Shown: in pieces, positions 24,952 to 33,513 of the stretch
How positions within the stretch are numbered: position 1 is the stretch's first letter
How the letters are laid out: every line of letters begins with the position of its first letter
Source: Eggerthella sp. CAG:368
GTDB lineage: Bacteria; Actinomycetota; Coriobacteriia; Coriobacteriales; Eggerthellaceae
Assembly: GCA_000434775.1 (NCBI GenBank)
Contig: FR895492.1
Location: 87,954-129,414 of the forward strand
Reading direction: 5' to 3'
Length of the DNA: 41,461 nt
Program-made: the position numbers and the translations under genes
The notes under the pieces: model-generated
Told to the model about the DNA's origin: nothing
The model's input: only the letters and a program-made list of their open reading frames with translations
Databases searched by the model: none

Positions 24952-24971
24952 ATGCAAGTAGAAAGGCACAT

Positions 24972-25292
24972 ATGATGGACTCTCGCATTAAGTATCCAAC
25001 ATCAGGAACCTCCGCATTAAATCCTCATGTTGACCAGGAATCTTCCTGCACGCCTATTATTGATTTCTATGATTACGCTAATGCTTCTTCTTGCTCGCAG
25101 CCTTCAACTTATTCAGCCATGAAAACTTTTAAGTATAAGATTTCCCGCTGCATCAAAACAGATGAATTAATGCAAGATTTCTGGCTTCCAGAAAGGCCCG
25201 AGACGCGTCTCAGCTCTGACACGCGTCTTATCTTCCTTGCAACGGCAGCACTATTTGTTCCTATGGCAATTGGTATCTTAGCGTTCTTTTAA
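24972..25292 (+). CDS. Putative SOS-induced small tail-anchored membrane protein
   Basis: I do not recognise this 106-residue protein. Residues 1-84 are polar, with three cysteines (26, 41, 60), a Tyr/Ser-rich middle and a basic stretch (about 51-62). Residues 86-106 (LIFLATAALFVPMAIGILAFF minus the last residue) form one membrane helix ending at the C-terminus, so most of the protein should lie in the cytoplasm. Two adjacent ATGs (24972 and 24975) follow GAAAGG. It diverges from lexA across three SOS boxes and precedes nrdR. That is the place of Rv2719c in Mycobacterium and DivS in Corynebacterium, and yneA lies next to lexA in Bacillus; all are SOS-induced division inhibitors, and YneA and Rv2719c carry LysM domains, which this protein lacks. 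A role as division inhibitor is inference from position and control. Confidence 0.8.
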   Translation: MMDSRIKYPTSGTSALNPHVDQESSCTPIIDFYDYANASSCSQPSTYSAMKTFKYKISRCIKTDELMQDFWLPERPETRLSSDTRLIFLATAALFVPMAIGILAFF

Positions 25293-25371
25293 ATGGTATA
25301 CACCTTCATATATCTAATAATCCACAGAAGTAAACGGGATATATAAAGGTTTTCGATTCAATCCGATTAGA

Positions 25372-25387
25372 CCACAATATATTGTAT
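25372..25387. promoter_or_regulatory. NrdR box upstream of nrdR
   Basis: The perfect palindrome ACAATATATTGT (25374-25385) contains CAATATATTG, fitting the core of the NrdR operator consensus acaCwAtATaTwGtgt. It overlaps TATGAT (25385-25390), a possible -10, so binding should repress nrdR. NrdR boxes usually come in pairs; I see no clear second copy. Confidence 0.65.
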
Positions 25388-25423
25388 GATCTCCTGTATA
25401 GATTATCGATCAAAAGGAGAGCT

Positions 25424-25873
25424 ATGCGTTGTCCAGTCTGTGGTCATCTTGAATCAAAAGTAGTTGATTCTCGTCCTGCCGAAGATGGTACTTTTATTCG
25501 AAGGAGACGTGAGTGTCTTAATTGCTCAAGCCGTTTTACCACCTACGAACGCCCAGGAGATAATCCTCTCGTTGTAATTAAGTCCGATGGTTCTTCGGAA
25601 GCCTATGATCGCAAAAAACTTTTCAGAGGACTTCTTATCGCTTGCGCTAAACGGCCCATATCATCAGATCAAATAGCATCACTTATTGACTCAATCGAAA
25701 ATGAACTTCGTAGCCTTTCAAAAAATGAAATTTCCTCTAAGGAGCTTGGTAATAAAGTACTTGAAAAGCTGAGCAATTTAGATGAAGTTGCCTACATTCG
25801 TTTTGCAAGTGTTTATAAGGATTTTAAAAACGTCGAAGAGTTCAAAGAGGCACTCAAAGGTATCTCACGGTAA
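25424..25873 (+). CDS. nrdR: Transcriptional repressor NrdR
   Basis: NrdR represses ribonucleotide reductase genes according to dATP/ATP levels. The 149-residue protein has an N-terminal zinc ribbon (Cys3, Cys6, Cys31, Cys34: CPVC ... CLNC) with the RRRREC and RFTTYER motifs, followed by an ATP-cone domain (about 47-137: VVIKSDGSSEAYDRKKLFRG). I chose the ATG at 25424 because AAAGGAG lies upstream and the zinc ribbon starts directly; the in-frame ATG at 25382 would place 14 extra residues over the operator. No nrd structural genes are in this window. dut follows 41 bases later, so two genes of deoxynucleotide metabolism are adjacent. Confidence 0.97.
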   Translation: MRCPVCGHLESKVVDSRPAEDGTFIRRRRECLNCSSRFTTYERPGDNPLVVIKSDGSSEAYDRKKLFRGLLIACAKRPISSDQIASLIDSIENELRSLSKNEISSKELGNKVLEKLSNLDEVAYIRFASVYKDFKNVEEFKEALKGISR

Positions 25874-25914
25874 AACTCGATTATCTTTCTACGAGATGCA
25901 ATAGGAGAATCCCA

Positions 25915-26355
25915 ATGATCAACTTACCTGTCGTTACGCTTAGTGATAAGGCGGTCATACCTCAAAACGCTTATAAAGGTGATGCTGGATACGACCTTTG
26001 TTCTATCGAAGAAATAGAACTCAACCCCTTTAAAAGAGCTCTTATATCTACAGGGTTAGCTGTTGCAATTCCAGAAGGCTACGCAGGTTTCATTGTTCCT
26101 CGAAGCGGACTTGCTATTAAACAGGGACTTTCATTGGTAAATGCCCCCGGTCTAATCGATAGCAATTACCGCGGAGAATTAAAAGTAATTGCTATTAACC
26201 TTGATCCTGAAACGTCTATCATGATTCATCCCGGGGATCGCATTGCTCAACTCGTAATTCAAAAAGTGGAAGAGGTTACTTTTAAACAGGTAGTATCTTT
26301 AGATTCTTCCGCACGTGGCACTGGTGGTTTTGGCAGCAGCGGTGTTTCAAACTAA
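25915..26355 (+). CDS. dut: dUTP diphosphatase (dUTPase)
   Basis: dUTPase hydrolyses dUTP to dUMP and so keeps uracil out of DNA. The 146-residue protein shows all five trimeric dUTPase motifs: AGYDL, PRSGLA, GLIDSNYRGELKV, GDRIAQLVI and the C-terminal RGTGGFGSSG. It starts at ATG 25915 behind TAGGAGA. It is probably cotranscribed with nrdR. The 105 bases after it, up to the thioesterase stop, are AT-rich with no clear terminator. Confidence 0.97.
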   Translation: MINLPVVTLSDKAVIPQNAYKGDAGYDLCSIEEIELNPFKRALISTGLAVAIPEGYAGFIVPRSGLAIKQGLSLVNAPGLIDSNYRGELKVIAINLDPETSIMIHPGDRIAQLVIQKVEEVTFKQVVSLDSSARGTGGFGSSGVSN

Positions 26356-26460
26356 AGCTTTGTTTTTCTTCATATAAATCGTTGATAATATATCTTATGT
26401 AAAGCTATTAAGATAAACGACCCTTCACTCTTAAACATTTTTCATGCTATTTAGAAGTGT

Positions 26461-26892
26461 TTATTCTTCCTTAAGTAGTTTTTGATACACGCTGAAAAGT
26501 GCGGGCATTACTTTTTTTTGACTTACCGGTTTAAAGGTGTCTGAGCAGACTAAACAATGCATTGTGTAACCCGTAAGTCTCGGTTTGCCCTTGAGGTCAT
26601 CTCCCTCTTTGTAAACCTTATATGAATATTTCACCTTAACAGGTGTTAACTTAGTAATAGAAACAATAATGAGTGCGGTATCACCAAAGGTAAACGATTG
26701 TCCATAATTCACATGCGCTTCTAATACAGGCGCCATGTATCCTTGTTCTTCAATTTTGTCGTAAGGAAATCCTAATTCTTGAAGAAACTCAGTTCTGGCA
26801 ACATCAAACCAAACTAAATAGTTCGCGTGGTATACAACACCCATTCGGTCGGTTTCGGCATATCTAACAGTGATTTTCGTAGGTTTTGGCAT
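26461..26892 (-). CDS. Acyl-CoA thioesterase, YbgC/4-hydroxybenzoyl-CoA type
   Basis: This 143-residue hotdog-fold protein carries the family N-terminal signature VRYAETDRMGVVYHANYLVWF, with the catalytic Asp15 in ETD and the VVYHANY stretch, and hydrolyses acyl-CoA thioesters. I chose the ATG at 26892 because AGAGGAG lies upstream; an in-frame ATG at 26925 adds 11 residues. It diverges from the menA-like gene. That neighbour makes DHNA-CoA thioesterase (the step before MenA in menaquinone synthesis) an attractive role, but the family is too broad to be sure. Confidence 0.85.
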   Translation of the reverse strand: MPKPTKITVRYAETDRMGVVYHANYLVWFDVARTEFLQELGFPYDKIEEQGYMAPVLEAHVNYGQSFTFGDTALIIVSITKLTPVKVKYSYKVYKEGDDLKGKPRLTGYTMHCLVCSDTFKPVSQKKVMPALFSVYQKLLKEE

Positions 26893-26956
26893 AAGAAATA
26901 TAACTCCTCTAAAAAATCTATGCACTACGTTGCATTTCCTTTTTCAGTTTACTCCC

Positions 26957-26962
26957 TATAAT
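26957..26962 (+). promoter_or_regulatory. Candidate -10 element of the menA-like gene
   Basis: A perfect TATAAT lies about 50 bases before the GTG start at 27011. The -35 at the proper distance (ATTTCC) is poor, so strength or activator dependence is unknown. Confidence 0.4.
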
Positions 26963-27010
26963 TAAAAGTTAAACGCGCAGATAAACACATTTTTTAGAGA
27001 ACGGAAAAAC

Positions 27011-27955
27011 GTGCCAACAGAACAAAAAAAAGTATTCTCTCCTCTTACTCCTAAACTCGCTTGGCAGTTAGCAGCCCCGCATACCTGGGTTGCGGCATAC
27101 GTTGGAGTGCTGCTCTCGGGTGTCTACACTATTGCTGCGTATTCAGGACATGTAAATCTTGTTTTACTTGGATTGCTGCTTCTTATTTGTGTGTTTATGC
27201 AGTCTTCCGTCAATGTGTTCAATGACTACTTTGACTACACTAAGGGTACCGATTCCCTTGAAAATTCTTCAGAAGATGCTTTTGATGCTGTTCTCGTATA
27301 TAACAATCTCAACCCAAAATCAGTTTTAGCTCTTGCAATTGGCTATTTAGTTTGCGCGGGAATAATTGGGGTTTATATCGTTTATTCCTGCGGCTGGATT
27401 CCTTTATTAATTGGACTTATTGGCGCAATGGTAGTTGTTATCTACTCGGGAGGAAAAACTCCAATCTCTTATCTTCCGATAGGTGAATTTATCAGTGGAA
27501 TTGTAATGGGTTCTCTTATTCCACTCGCGTGCACTTATGTCCTATCAGGAGTTTTAGACTTTTTTGTGCTTGTTTTAAGTATCCCTCTTGCAGTGGGAAT
27601 AGGAATGATTCTTGCAACAAACAATACCTGCGACATCGAAAAAGACATCGATGCAAAACGTAAAACATTAGCCGTTGTTCTGGGCAGAACGGAAGCTACT
27701 AATGTATACAGACTCGTTATAATGCTTTGGATTATTCTCACAATCATACTTGTGGGTATTTTATACACCAAAGGTTTGCCTATTATGGCGTTTATGCTCA
27801 TCGGCATTTTTCCCGTAGCACGCGCGCTTTTTAAAAACCCGCTCATTCAGCAATCAAGAGAGGTAGCCATGTCTCAAATTGTTATGCTAAACGTAATTAT
27901 TTCTGCGTTTTACTGCTTGGCTATTCTCGTGAATACTACCGTTATATGGTTCTAG
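27011..27955 (+). CDS. menA: UbiA/MenA family prenyltransferase
   Basis: This 314-residue integral membrane protein (about eight to nine helices) has both aspartate motifs of the UbiA superfamily: NDYFDYTKGTD at 71-81 and CDIEKDIDAKRKTLA near 210-224. These bind magnesium-prenyl diphosphate and the aromatic ring. The second motif resembles MenA, which attaches the polyprenyl chain to 1,4-dihydroxy-2-naphthoate for menaquinone. It starts with GTG at 27011, with a weak AGAGAACGG upstream. No other men genes are in the window except possibly the divergent thioesterase, so substrate assignment rests on sequence. It is convergent with gluQ, with 7 bases between the stops. Confidence 0.82.
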   Translation: MPTEQKKVFSPLTPKLAWQLAAPHTWVAAYVGVLLSGVYTIAAYSGHVNLVLLGLLLLICVFMQSSVNVFNDYFDYTKGTDSLENSSEDAFDAVLVYNNLNPKSVLALAIGYLVCAGIIGVYIVYSCGWIPLLIGLIGAMVVVIYSGGKTPISYLPIGEFISGIVMGSLIPLACTYVLSGVLDFFVLVLSIPLAVGIGMILATNNTCDIEKDIDAKRKTLAVVLGRTEATNVYRLVIMLWIILTIILVGILYTKGLPIMAFMLIGIFPVARALFKNPLIQQSREVAMSQIVMLNVIISAFYCLAILVNTTVIWF

Positions 27956-27962
27956 ATCCTAG

Positions 27963-28907
27963 TTATTCAACGCAGAAGGTAACTGAAGTTTTGTTGCGCA
28001 GCTGAGTTAAATCAGCAATTTTAACCAACTTATCAAGACTTAGTGGTTCATACGATGGGATTATCCCCGCTCTATAGCCTAGTTTTCCCAGTATTTCTTT
28101 GGGAGAAGTTCCCCGTTCTTGAAGCAGTGTCAATGAAGCATCTTTATCGCGTTTGGAAAGTCTCTTTTGATCTCTGTTTATAAAAAGAGGCACGTGTCCA
28201 TATTCAACATGAGGAAGCCCTAAAAGATCTTGTAAATAGCGCTGGCGCGGACAGGAAGAAAGAAGGTCAATACCACGAATAACCGTTGTTACGCCTTGAT
28301 AAAAATCATCTAAGATCACCGCTAATTGATAGGCAAACATGCCATCTTTGCGTCGAATGATAAAGTCACCACATTCTTTTTGAAGATTCTGTTTTTGCGC
28401 TCCTTGGAACATGTCAGTAAAAGATATTTCTAAATCTGGAACAGCTATTCGATATGCGGGGTTACCGCTTAAAGTTCGAGCTATAATCTCGTCCTTTGTC
28501 ATAGATTTACAAGTCCCCTGATAAACGAACTCTTCGCCAATATGAGGTGCTTGAGAACTATGAAGGTCAGCTCGAGTACAGAAACAAGGATAGACCAACC
28601 CTTTGTGGGAAAGAGCAGTAAAAGCACTTTGGTATTCCTTAAAGCGCTCGCTTTGATACACCACTTCCCCTACCCAGTCAAAACCAAACCATTCAAGATC
28701 TTTAAAGATTTGATCAATGTATACCTGTTTTGAGCGATCGGGATCAAGATCTTCTATGCGCAAAACCATATGACCATTTCGCTGTTTTACATACAAATAA
28801 GATACGAGAAACGAAAAAATGTTTCCTAAATGCATTCGCCCTGAAGGGCTTGGAGCATACCGTCCAACCACTTCAGGGCAAAACTGTTTCTGTAATGTAT
28901 CTTTCAA
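27963..28907 (-). CDS. gluQ: Glutamyl-Q tRNA(Asp) synthetase
   Basis: This 314-residue protein is a shortened glutamyl-tRNA synthetase lacking the anticodon-binding domain. It transfers glutamate to the queuosine of tRNA(Asp). The class I signature is RYAPSPSGRMHLGN (HIGH-like HLGN at 26-29), the zinc-binding region is YPCFCTRADL and the KMSKS-like loop is KRLSKRD. It appears to start with TTG at 28907, since no upstream in-frame start precedes the stop and no Shine-Dalgarno is seen; a later start is possible. It lies 18 bases after the paaK-like gene and is probably the last gene of that operon by read-through. Confidence 0.9.
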   Translation of the reverse strand: MKDTLQKQFCPEVVGRYAPSPSGRMHLGNIFSFLVSYLYVKQRNGHMVLRIEDLDPDRSKQVYIDQIFKDLEWFGFDWVGEVVYQSERFKEYQSAFTALSHKGLVYPCFCTRADLHSSQAPHIGEEFVYQGTCKSMTKDEIIARTLSGNPAYRIAVPDLEISFTDMFQGAQKQNLQKECGDFIIRRKDGMFAYQLAVILDDFYQGVTTVIRGIDLLSSCPRQRYLQDLLGLPHVEYGHVPLFINRDQKRLSKRDKDASLTLLQERGTSPKEILGKLGYRAGIIPSYEPLSLDKLVKIADLTQLRNKTSVTFCVE

Positions 28908-28925
28908 AGGTAAATGAGAATGGAA

Positions 28926-30245
28926 TTACTTGCGAAGATCGGTAACATGTTTGGTTTTACCGAAGCTACGCTCAATTCCGCCAGGTTCGATAAGTTTAAC
29001 TTCAGAAGCAACGAGCATGGTTTGCTTAAGGGTATGTGCAATTTTTTTCTTAAACGCATTCATTTCCTCATATGAATCGCTGAAAGCTTCAGGAAGCAAT
29101 TCAACCATGATGGTCATGCGATCAAGACCCGTTTCGTTGTCAACCTCAATACGATAATGAGGGCTAACTCCGTCAATCTTAGCAAGAATATCTTCGACCT
29201 GAGATGGGAAAACATTGGTACCACGAATAATGAGCATATCGTCAGTACGAGTACGTACCTTTTTCATGCGAGCATGAGTTCTGCCGCAGGAGCAAGGTTC
29301 TGTAGTTACACTTGTAAGGTCATGCGTACGATAACGCAAAACGGGAAACGCTTGCTTGTCAAGCGGTGTTAATACGAGTTCTCCTGGCGTACCTTCTGGT
29401 ACGGGTTCACCCGTTTTAGGATCAATAACTTCCCAAAGGAAATGGTCTTCTGCAATATGCTGCATATCGCGCGAAAACAAGCATTCTCCTGAAACGCCAG
29501 GACCCATAACCTCAGTTAAGCCGTAATTATCGGTGCAAGTAATATGCATGCGAGATTCAATTTCTTGCTTCAGTGCGGGAGGACAAGGCTCACCACCAAA
29601 AAGGCCAATACGTAAAGAAGACTTTTCCCAATCAAAGCCTTTTTTCTCACCAAATTCACACATGTGCATTGCATAGGAGGGCGTTGCGATGAGGACTGTT
29701 GATTTGTAGTCCTCGATCATCGTTAGATGACGGGCAGTATTACCCGAACCAGCAGGAATAACCATGCACCCCAAATGCTCACAGCCGTAATGAAGACCAA
29801 AACCACCGGTAAACATTCCGTATCCGAAGGCCATCTGAACGCGATCACTCGGAACCACCCCGGCCATCTGTGCAAGACGTGCAATGCAATCACGCCAAAC
29901 ATCAAGATCGTGATTATTGTAACCAACAACAATAGGTTTACCCGTTGTGCCCGAAGAAGCATGAAGGCGAACAACATCGTCTAGAGGAATAGCGAACAAA
30001 CCAAAAGGAAACGTATCGCGTAAAACGGACTTATCTGTAAAAGGAAGCTTGCGTACATCTTCAAGCGTTTTAATATCGGAAGGCTTGACCTTCATTTCGT
30101 CCATCTTATTGCGATACCACTCAACGCGTTCATAGGTCCAAGCAACCTGTTTTTGCAGTTTTTCGAGCTGCAGGGCACGAATTGCCTCACGCGACATAGT
30201 TTCAATTTCGGGTTGGTATATGGGATAGTCTGTTGTTTTACACAT
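28926..30245 (-). CDS. paaK: Phenylacetate-CoA ligase family protein, copy 1
   Basis: This 439-residue ANL-superfamily enzyme activates aryl acids such as phenylacetate with ATP and CoA. The phosphate-binding loop is HASSGTTGKPIVV at about 95-107, the substrate/aryl motif is DNYGLTEVMGPGV, and the C-terminal YRTHDLT and DDMLIIRGTNVFPSQVED motifs are typical of PaaK. It is the last of the iorA-iorB-ACT-paaK series common in amino-acid fermenters. There the enzyme may make aryl-CoA or run backwards to release aryl acid and ATP; direction cannot be read from sequence. The start is ATG 30245 behind AGAAG. Confidence 0.92.
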   Translation of the reverse strand: MCKTTDYPIYQPEIETMSREAIRALQLEKLQKQVAWTYERVEWYRNKMDEMKVKPSDIKTLEDVRKLPFTDKSVLRDTFPFGLFAIPLDDVVRLHASSGTTGKPIVVGYNNHDLDVWRDCIARLAQMAGVVPSDRVQMAFGYGMFTGGFGLHYGCEHLGCMVIPAGSGNTARHLTMIEDYKSTVLIATPSYAMHMCEFGEKKGFDWEKSSLRIGLFGGEPCPPALKQEIESRMHITCTDNYGLTEVMGPGVSGECLFSRDMQHIAEDHFLWEVIDPKTGEPVPEGTPGELVLTPLDKQAFPVLRYRTHDLTSVTTEPCSCGRTHARMKKVRTRTDDMLIIRGTNVFPSQVEDILAKIDGVSPHYRIEVDNETGLDRMTIMVELLPEAFSDSYEEMNAFKKKIAHTLKQTMLVASEVKLIEPGGIERSFGKTKHVTDLRK

Positions 30246-30271
30246 AGTTTCTTCTCATTCGTTTAATACGG

Positions 30272-30682
30272 TTATTTAAGCGTGTCTTGAGTTACTAGCT
30301 CAACGGGTTGATGCTTAAGTGCATCTTCAGCACGCGCAACATCATCTACGCTAAGAGCAATATAGGTTGAAATAAGAGAATAGCTGTACTTAATATTCAT
30401 ATTCAACTTACTAATAACACCGAACACACGGGCAAGCTCACCAGGCGTATCGTTAATCTTCAAACAAAGGATTTCAGTTAATGTTGCAGCTGCGCCCTGA
30501 TCTTTAAGTACTTCCATTGCCTTGTCGGGGTTGTCAACGACGAAGCGAACAATACCGTAATCTCCCGTGTCAGAACAACTATACCCTCTTACGCTAATAC
30601 CATATTCAACAAAGGAATCTAAAATGCGCTTAATGTGTCCAGGCTGACTTTGAATAAAAACACTAATCTGTTGAACGGCCAT
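30272..30682 (-). CDS. Tandem ACT domain protein, copy 1
   Basis: This 136-residue protein consists of two ACT domains (about 3-68 and 70-136). The first opens with ISVFIQSQPGHIKRILDSF, the second with CLKINDTPGELARVFGVIS; both match the ligand-binding loop of ACT domains that sense amino acids. It overlaps the iorB stop by one base (TAATG), so it is translationally coupled to it, and paaK copy 1 follows. Sensing aromatic amino acids is the likely role (inference). A paralogue lies at 34940. Confidence 0.9.
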   Translation of the reverse strand: MAVQQISVFIQSQPGHIKRILDSFVEYGISVRGYSCSDTGDYGIVRFVVDNPDKAMEVLKDQGAAATLTEILCLKINDTPGELARVFGVISKLNMNIKYSYSLISTYIALSVDDVARAEDALKHQPVELVTQDTLK

Positions 30683-31275
30683 TATTGCTCTCCTTTGGTG
30701 TATGTGGCACCTTTTCTAAAGGCGTCAATATTGATATCAACAGTCTTGGGAGGGACGTTATCTTTAATAACGTCTTCCCAAAGCTGTAAGTCAAACGGCA
30801 ATGTGGGAGCTAGTGCGCCAAGCAGAACAACATTAGCGCACTTCGCAGTACCTGCCTCGCGAGCAATATCACTTGCAGGAATAAGCGTAGCACCCTCTTC
30901 AAGTAGGCGTTCTCGAGCACGACTTGGCATGGTATCTTTGCCGGTAAGAACAGGAAGAGGTTTAATGGACTCATCGTTTACCACAAGCACACCATCTGTT
31001 TTTAGAAAATCTATGTTGCGAAGAGCCTCAGTAACCTCAAACGAAACGATGTTGTCAGCTGCTCCATGGTCGCAGACCATCGTAGAAACTACATCACCAA
31101 AGCGAACAACCGTTGTAACAGCACCACCGCGCTGTGCCATACCGTGAATCTCGGATACTTTACAATCTTTTCCCGCCGCCGTAGCAACACGAGCAAGAAG
31201 ATCAGCGGCGGTAATAGTACCCTGACCTCCTACACCACAAAGAAGAATGGTGAAAACTTGATTATCGTTACTCAT
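30682..31275 (-). CDS. iorB: Indolepyruvate ferredoxin oxidoreductase subunit beta (IorB)
   Basis: IorB is the small subunit of the oxygen-sensitive enzyme that oxidises aryl-pyruvates, derived from Trp, Tyr and Phe, to aryl-acetyl-CoA and reduces ferredoxin. The 197-residue protein matches the pyruvate-ferredoxin oxidoreductase gamma domain: CGVGGQGTITAADLLARVA, then EIHGMAQRGGAVTTVVRFG. It starts at ATG 31275 behind GGGGAGGG, 11 bases after iorA. The two subunits work together in the cytoplasm. Confidence 0.95.
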   Translation of the reverse strand: MSNDNQVFTILLCGVGGQGTITAADLLARVATAAGKDCKVSEIHGMAQRGGAVTTVVRFGDVVSTMVCDHGAADNIVSFEVTEALRNIDFLKTDGVLVVNDESIKPLPVLTGKDTMPSRARERLLEEGATLIPASDIAREAGTAKCANVVLLGALAPTLPFDLQLWEDVIKDNVPPKTVDINIDAFRKGATYTKGEQ

Positions 31276-31286
31276 GGTTCCCTCCC

Positions 31287-33014
31287 CTACTTCAATTCAA
31301 TTGCGCCGTAACGGCAATACTGAACACACTGGTTGCAACCGATACAAAGATCTTGATCGATGGAACACGTCCCCGATTCGGAATCTGAAGAGATTGCAGG
31401 GCATCCAAGTGTTTTGCAAACGCCGCAAGCAGTGCACGTTTCGTTAACAAAGCATGTAGGTTTGGGTGATTTATCAAGAAGAACACAAGGACCTTGGAAG
31501 ATAATAACGTCAAGCTCTTCACGCGTAGTTGCTTCTTTAAGGACAGTGCGAACAGCATTCATATCAAAAGGGTCTACCGTTTGAACATGGTCCACACCTA
31601 AAGCTGAAAGAATTGCAGGCAAGTTAAGCTCATGGCTTTCTCGGTGCTGCAAGGTAACTCCATTAAATGGATTACCTTGTTGTCCTGTCATGGCGGTGGT
31701 GCGGGTGTCTAAGATACATACCGTTCCAGCACCTTTGTTGTAAACAGTGTTCATCAAAGAAGAAAGACCCGAATGAGCAAAAGTAGAGTCGCCAATAACC
31801 GCAACAACAGGACGCTTCTTTTTAGCACCTAATGCCAGTTCAAATCCATGAGCCATCGATACTGAGGCACCCATATCCAAACAGGTATCAATGCCATTAA
31901 GAGGCGGTAAGGCGCCGAGAGTATAGCAACCAATATCACCTGTAACGATAGCTTTCAAGCGAGAAAGTTCTTTGAATACGAGACGATGAGGACATCCGGG
32001 GCATAAAGCAGGTGGTCGTCCGGGAATATCTGTGAGCTGTTTACGGTGATCTGCCAAGGGTAAGCCCAAGGAGCGACGAATATCTTCAGGATGAACCTCC
32101 CCATCAGGCGGAAGAGGAACCTTGAAATCGTCAAGCACAATGCCGCAAGCTTTAACCGCATCGGAGAGGTAAACAGAAGCTTCTTCTACGACATACACCT
32201 TATCAACCTTTTGGGTAAAGTCCTTGAGAGTCTGAGCTGGTAAAGGCCATACGACACCCAACTTAAAAATGGAAGCATCAGGATATGCTTCTTTAACATG
32301 CTGATAAACCGAACCGGCACAAATAATGCCAACAGAAGGATCATTCATTTCAACCGTGTTGTATGGGCAGGTTTCAACCCATTCGCGCAACGTTTTAATA
32401 CGTTCAACTAAAACTTTTCTGCGCGGTTTGGCAAAAGCAGGCATCATAACCCATTTTTTACAGTCAGATTCATAAGGCCTTTTTGCAACTTCAACACGTG
32501 AGCCAACCTCAACAGGTGTTTTAGTGTGCGAAATGCGAACTGTAGAACGAATCATAAAAGGCGTATCGAATCTTTCAGATAATTCGTATGCCTCACGAGC
32601 ATACTGGAGAGCTTCTCTTGAATCTGCAGGCTCAAACATTGGAATTTGTGAAGCCATGGCATAATAGCGCGAATCTTGCTCATTTTGAGAGGAAAACATT
32701 CCTGGATCATCGGCGGCAAGAATAAGCAAACCACCATTTACGCCCGTATATGCAGCAGTAAAAAGCGGGTCAGCGCAAACATTTACGCCAACGTGTTTCA
32801 TGGTAACCAAAACACGTGCGCCAGCAGCAGATGCGCCAACCGCAACTTCTAAGGCAACCTTTTCGTTAGGACACCACTCTGCATAAACCTCTGAATATTT
32901 CGCAAATGCCTCCATGGTTTCTGTAGAAGGTGTACCAGGATATGCTGCACCAATGTGACATCCGGCCTCCCATGCTCCTTGAGCAATGGCCTCATTTCCT
33001 GAAAGAAGTTTCAT
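31287..33014 (-). CDS. iorA: Indolepyruvate ferredoxin oxidoreductase subunit alpha (IorA)
   Basis: This large subunit binds thiamine diphosphate and two iron-sulfur clusters. From the N-terminus I see LLSGNEAIAQGAWEAG and AAYPGTPSTE (alpha domain), then the thiamine-diphosphate region GDIGCYTLG and IGDSTFAHSG, and a C-terminal ferredoxin domain with CTACGVC(x4)CP and CIGCNQC(x3)C. The first cluster has the spacing CxxCxxCxxxxCP seen in IorA proteins. I placed the start at ATG 33014 because AAGGGG lies 12 bases upstream and the protein then begins as in relatives; ATG 33026 and TTG 33038 are in frame and possible. It makes reduced ferredoxin, which could feed the Ech hydrogenase encoded at 39803-41461. 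Confidence 0.95.
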   Translation of the reverse strand: MKLLSGNEAIAQGAWEAGCHIGAAYPGTPSTETMEAFAKYSEVYAEWCPNEKVALEVAVGASAAGARVLVTMKHVGVNVCADPLFTAAYTGVNGGLLILAADDPGMFSSQNEQDSRYYAMASQIPMFEPADSREALQYAREAYELSERFDTPFMIRSTVRISHTKTPVEVGSRVEVAKRPYESDCKKWVMMPAFAKPRRKVLVERIKTLREWVETCPYNTVEMNDPSVGIICAGSVYQHVKEAYPDASIFKLGVVWPLPAQTLKDFTQKVDKVYVVEEASVYLSDAVKACGIVLDDFKVPLPPDGEVHPEDIRRSLGLPLADHRKQLTDIPGRPPALCPGCPHRLVFKELSRLKAIVTGDIGCYTLGALPPLNGIDTCLDMGASVSMAHGFELALGAKKKRPVVAVIGDSTFAHSGLSSLMNTVYNKGAGTVCILDTRTTAMTGQQGNPFNGVTLQHRESHELNLPAILSALGVDHVQTVDPFDMNAVRTVLKEATTREELDVIIFQGPCVLLDKSPKPTCFVNETCTACGVCKTLGCPAISSDSESGTCSIDQDLCIGCNQCVQYCRYGAIELK

Positions 33015-33050
33015 AGCTTTATCCATCCCCTTGTTCAATCTATAAAGCCA

Positions 33051-33485
33051 TTACGCAGTAAATCTTAAAACAAAGCAACCAATTTGAATAAGATCTCCGT
33101 CGTGAAGAACAACATGATCTATGTTTTTGTTATTTACCCACACGCCATTAAATGAATCGGCATCTTTAATGGTCCAAGTTTGTTCGATTCTCTCCAAAAC
33201 GGCATGGTCACGAGAAACAGTCATATCATTAAGAAAAACATCGCATTTTGGAGAACGCCCTACCGTGGCGCGATCGTCTTCAAGTTTGTATACCATGCCT
33301 TCCTGTTTCCCATAACAAACCATCAAAGTAGCAACACTTAATGCATGTTGATCTTCTGGTTCTGGACGCGATGAGAGATCAACCGGCTTAAATTCTTGAG
33401 TAGTATCATGGAAACGATAGCCGCATGTTGGACATTTCGTGGCATCGTTTTCGATTTGATTTTTGCATATTGGGCATGTTGTCAT
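33051..33485 (-). CDS. Zinc-ribbon and FHA domain protein
   Basis: This 144-residue protein has an N-terminal zinc ribbon (Cys4, Cys7, Cys18, Cys21: CPICKNQ ... CPTCGYR) joined by a ~25-residue linker to a C-terminal FHA domain (about 50-143) with the phosphothreonine-binding residues in VGRSPKCDV and VSRDHAVLE. FHA domains read phosphothreonine, usually made by PknB-type kinases; none is encoded in the window. It starts behind AAAGGAG, and sits between the carboxypeptidase and iorA genes. The partner is unknown. Confidence 0.88.
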   Translation of the reverse strand: MTTCPICKNQIENDATKCPTCGYRFHDTTQEFKPVDLSSRPEPEDQHALSVATLMVCYGKQEGMVYKLEDDRATVGRSPKCDVFLNDMTVSRDHAVLERIEQTWTIKDADSFNGVWVNNKNIDHVVLHDGDLIQIGCFVLRFTA

Positions 33486-33513
33486 TAGGATCTCCTTTTG
33501 TCCTTATAACAGC

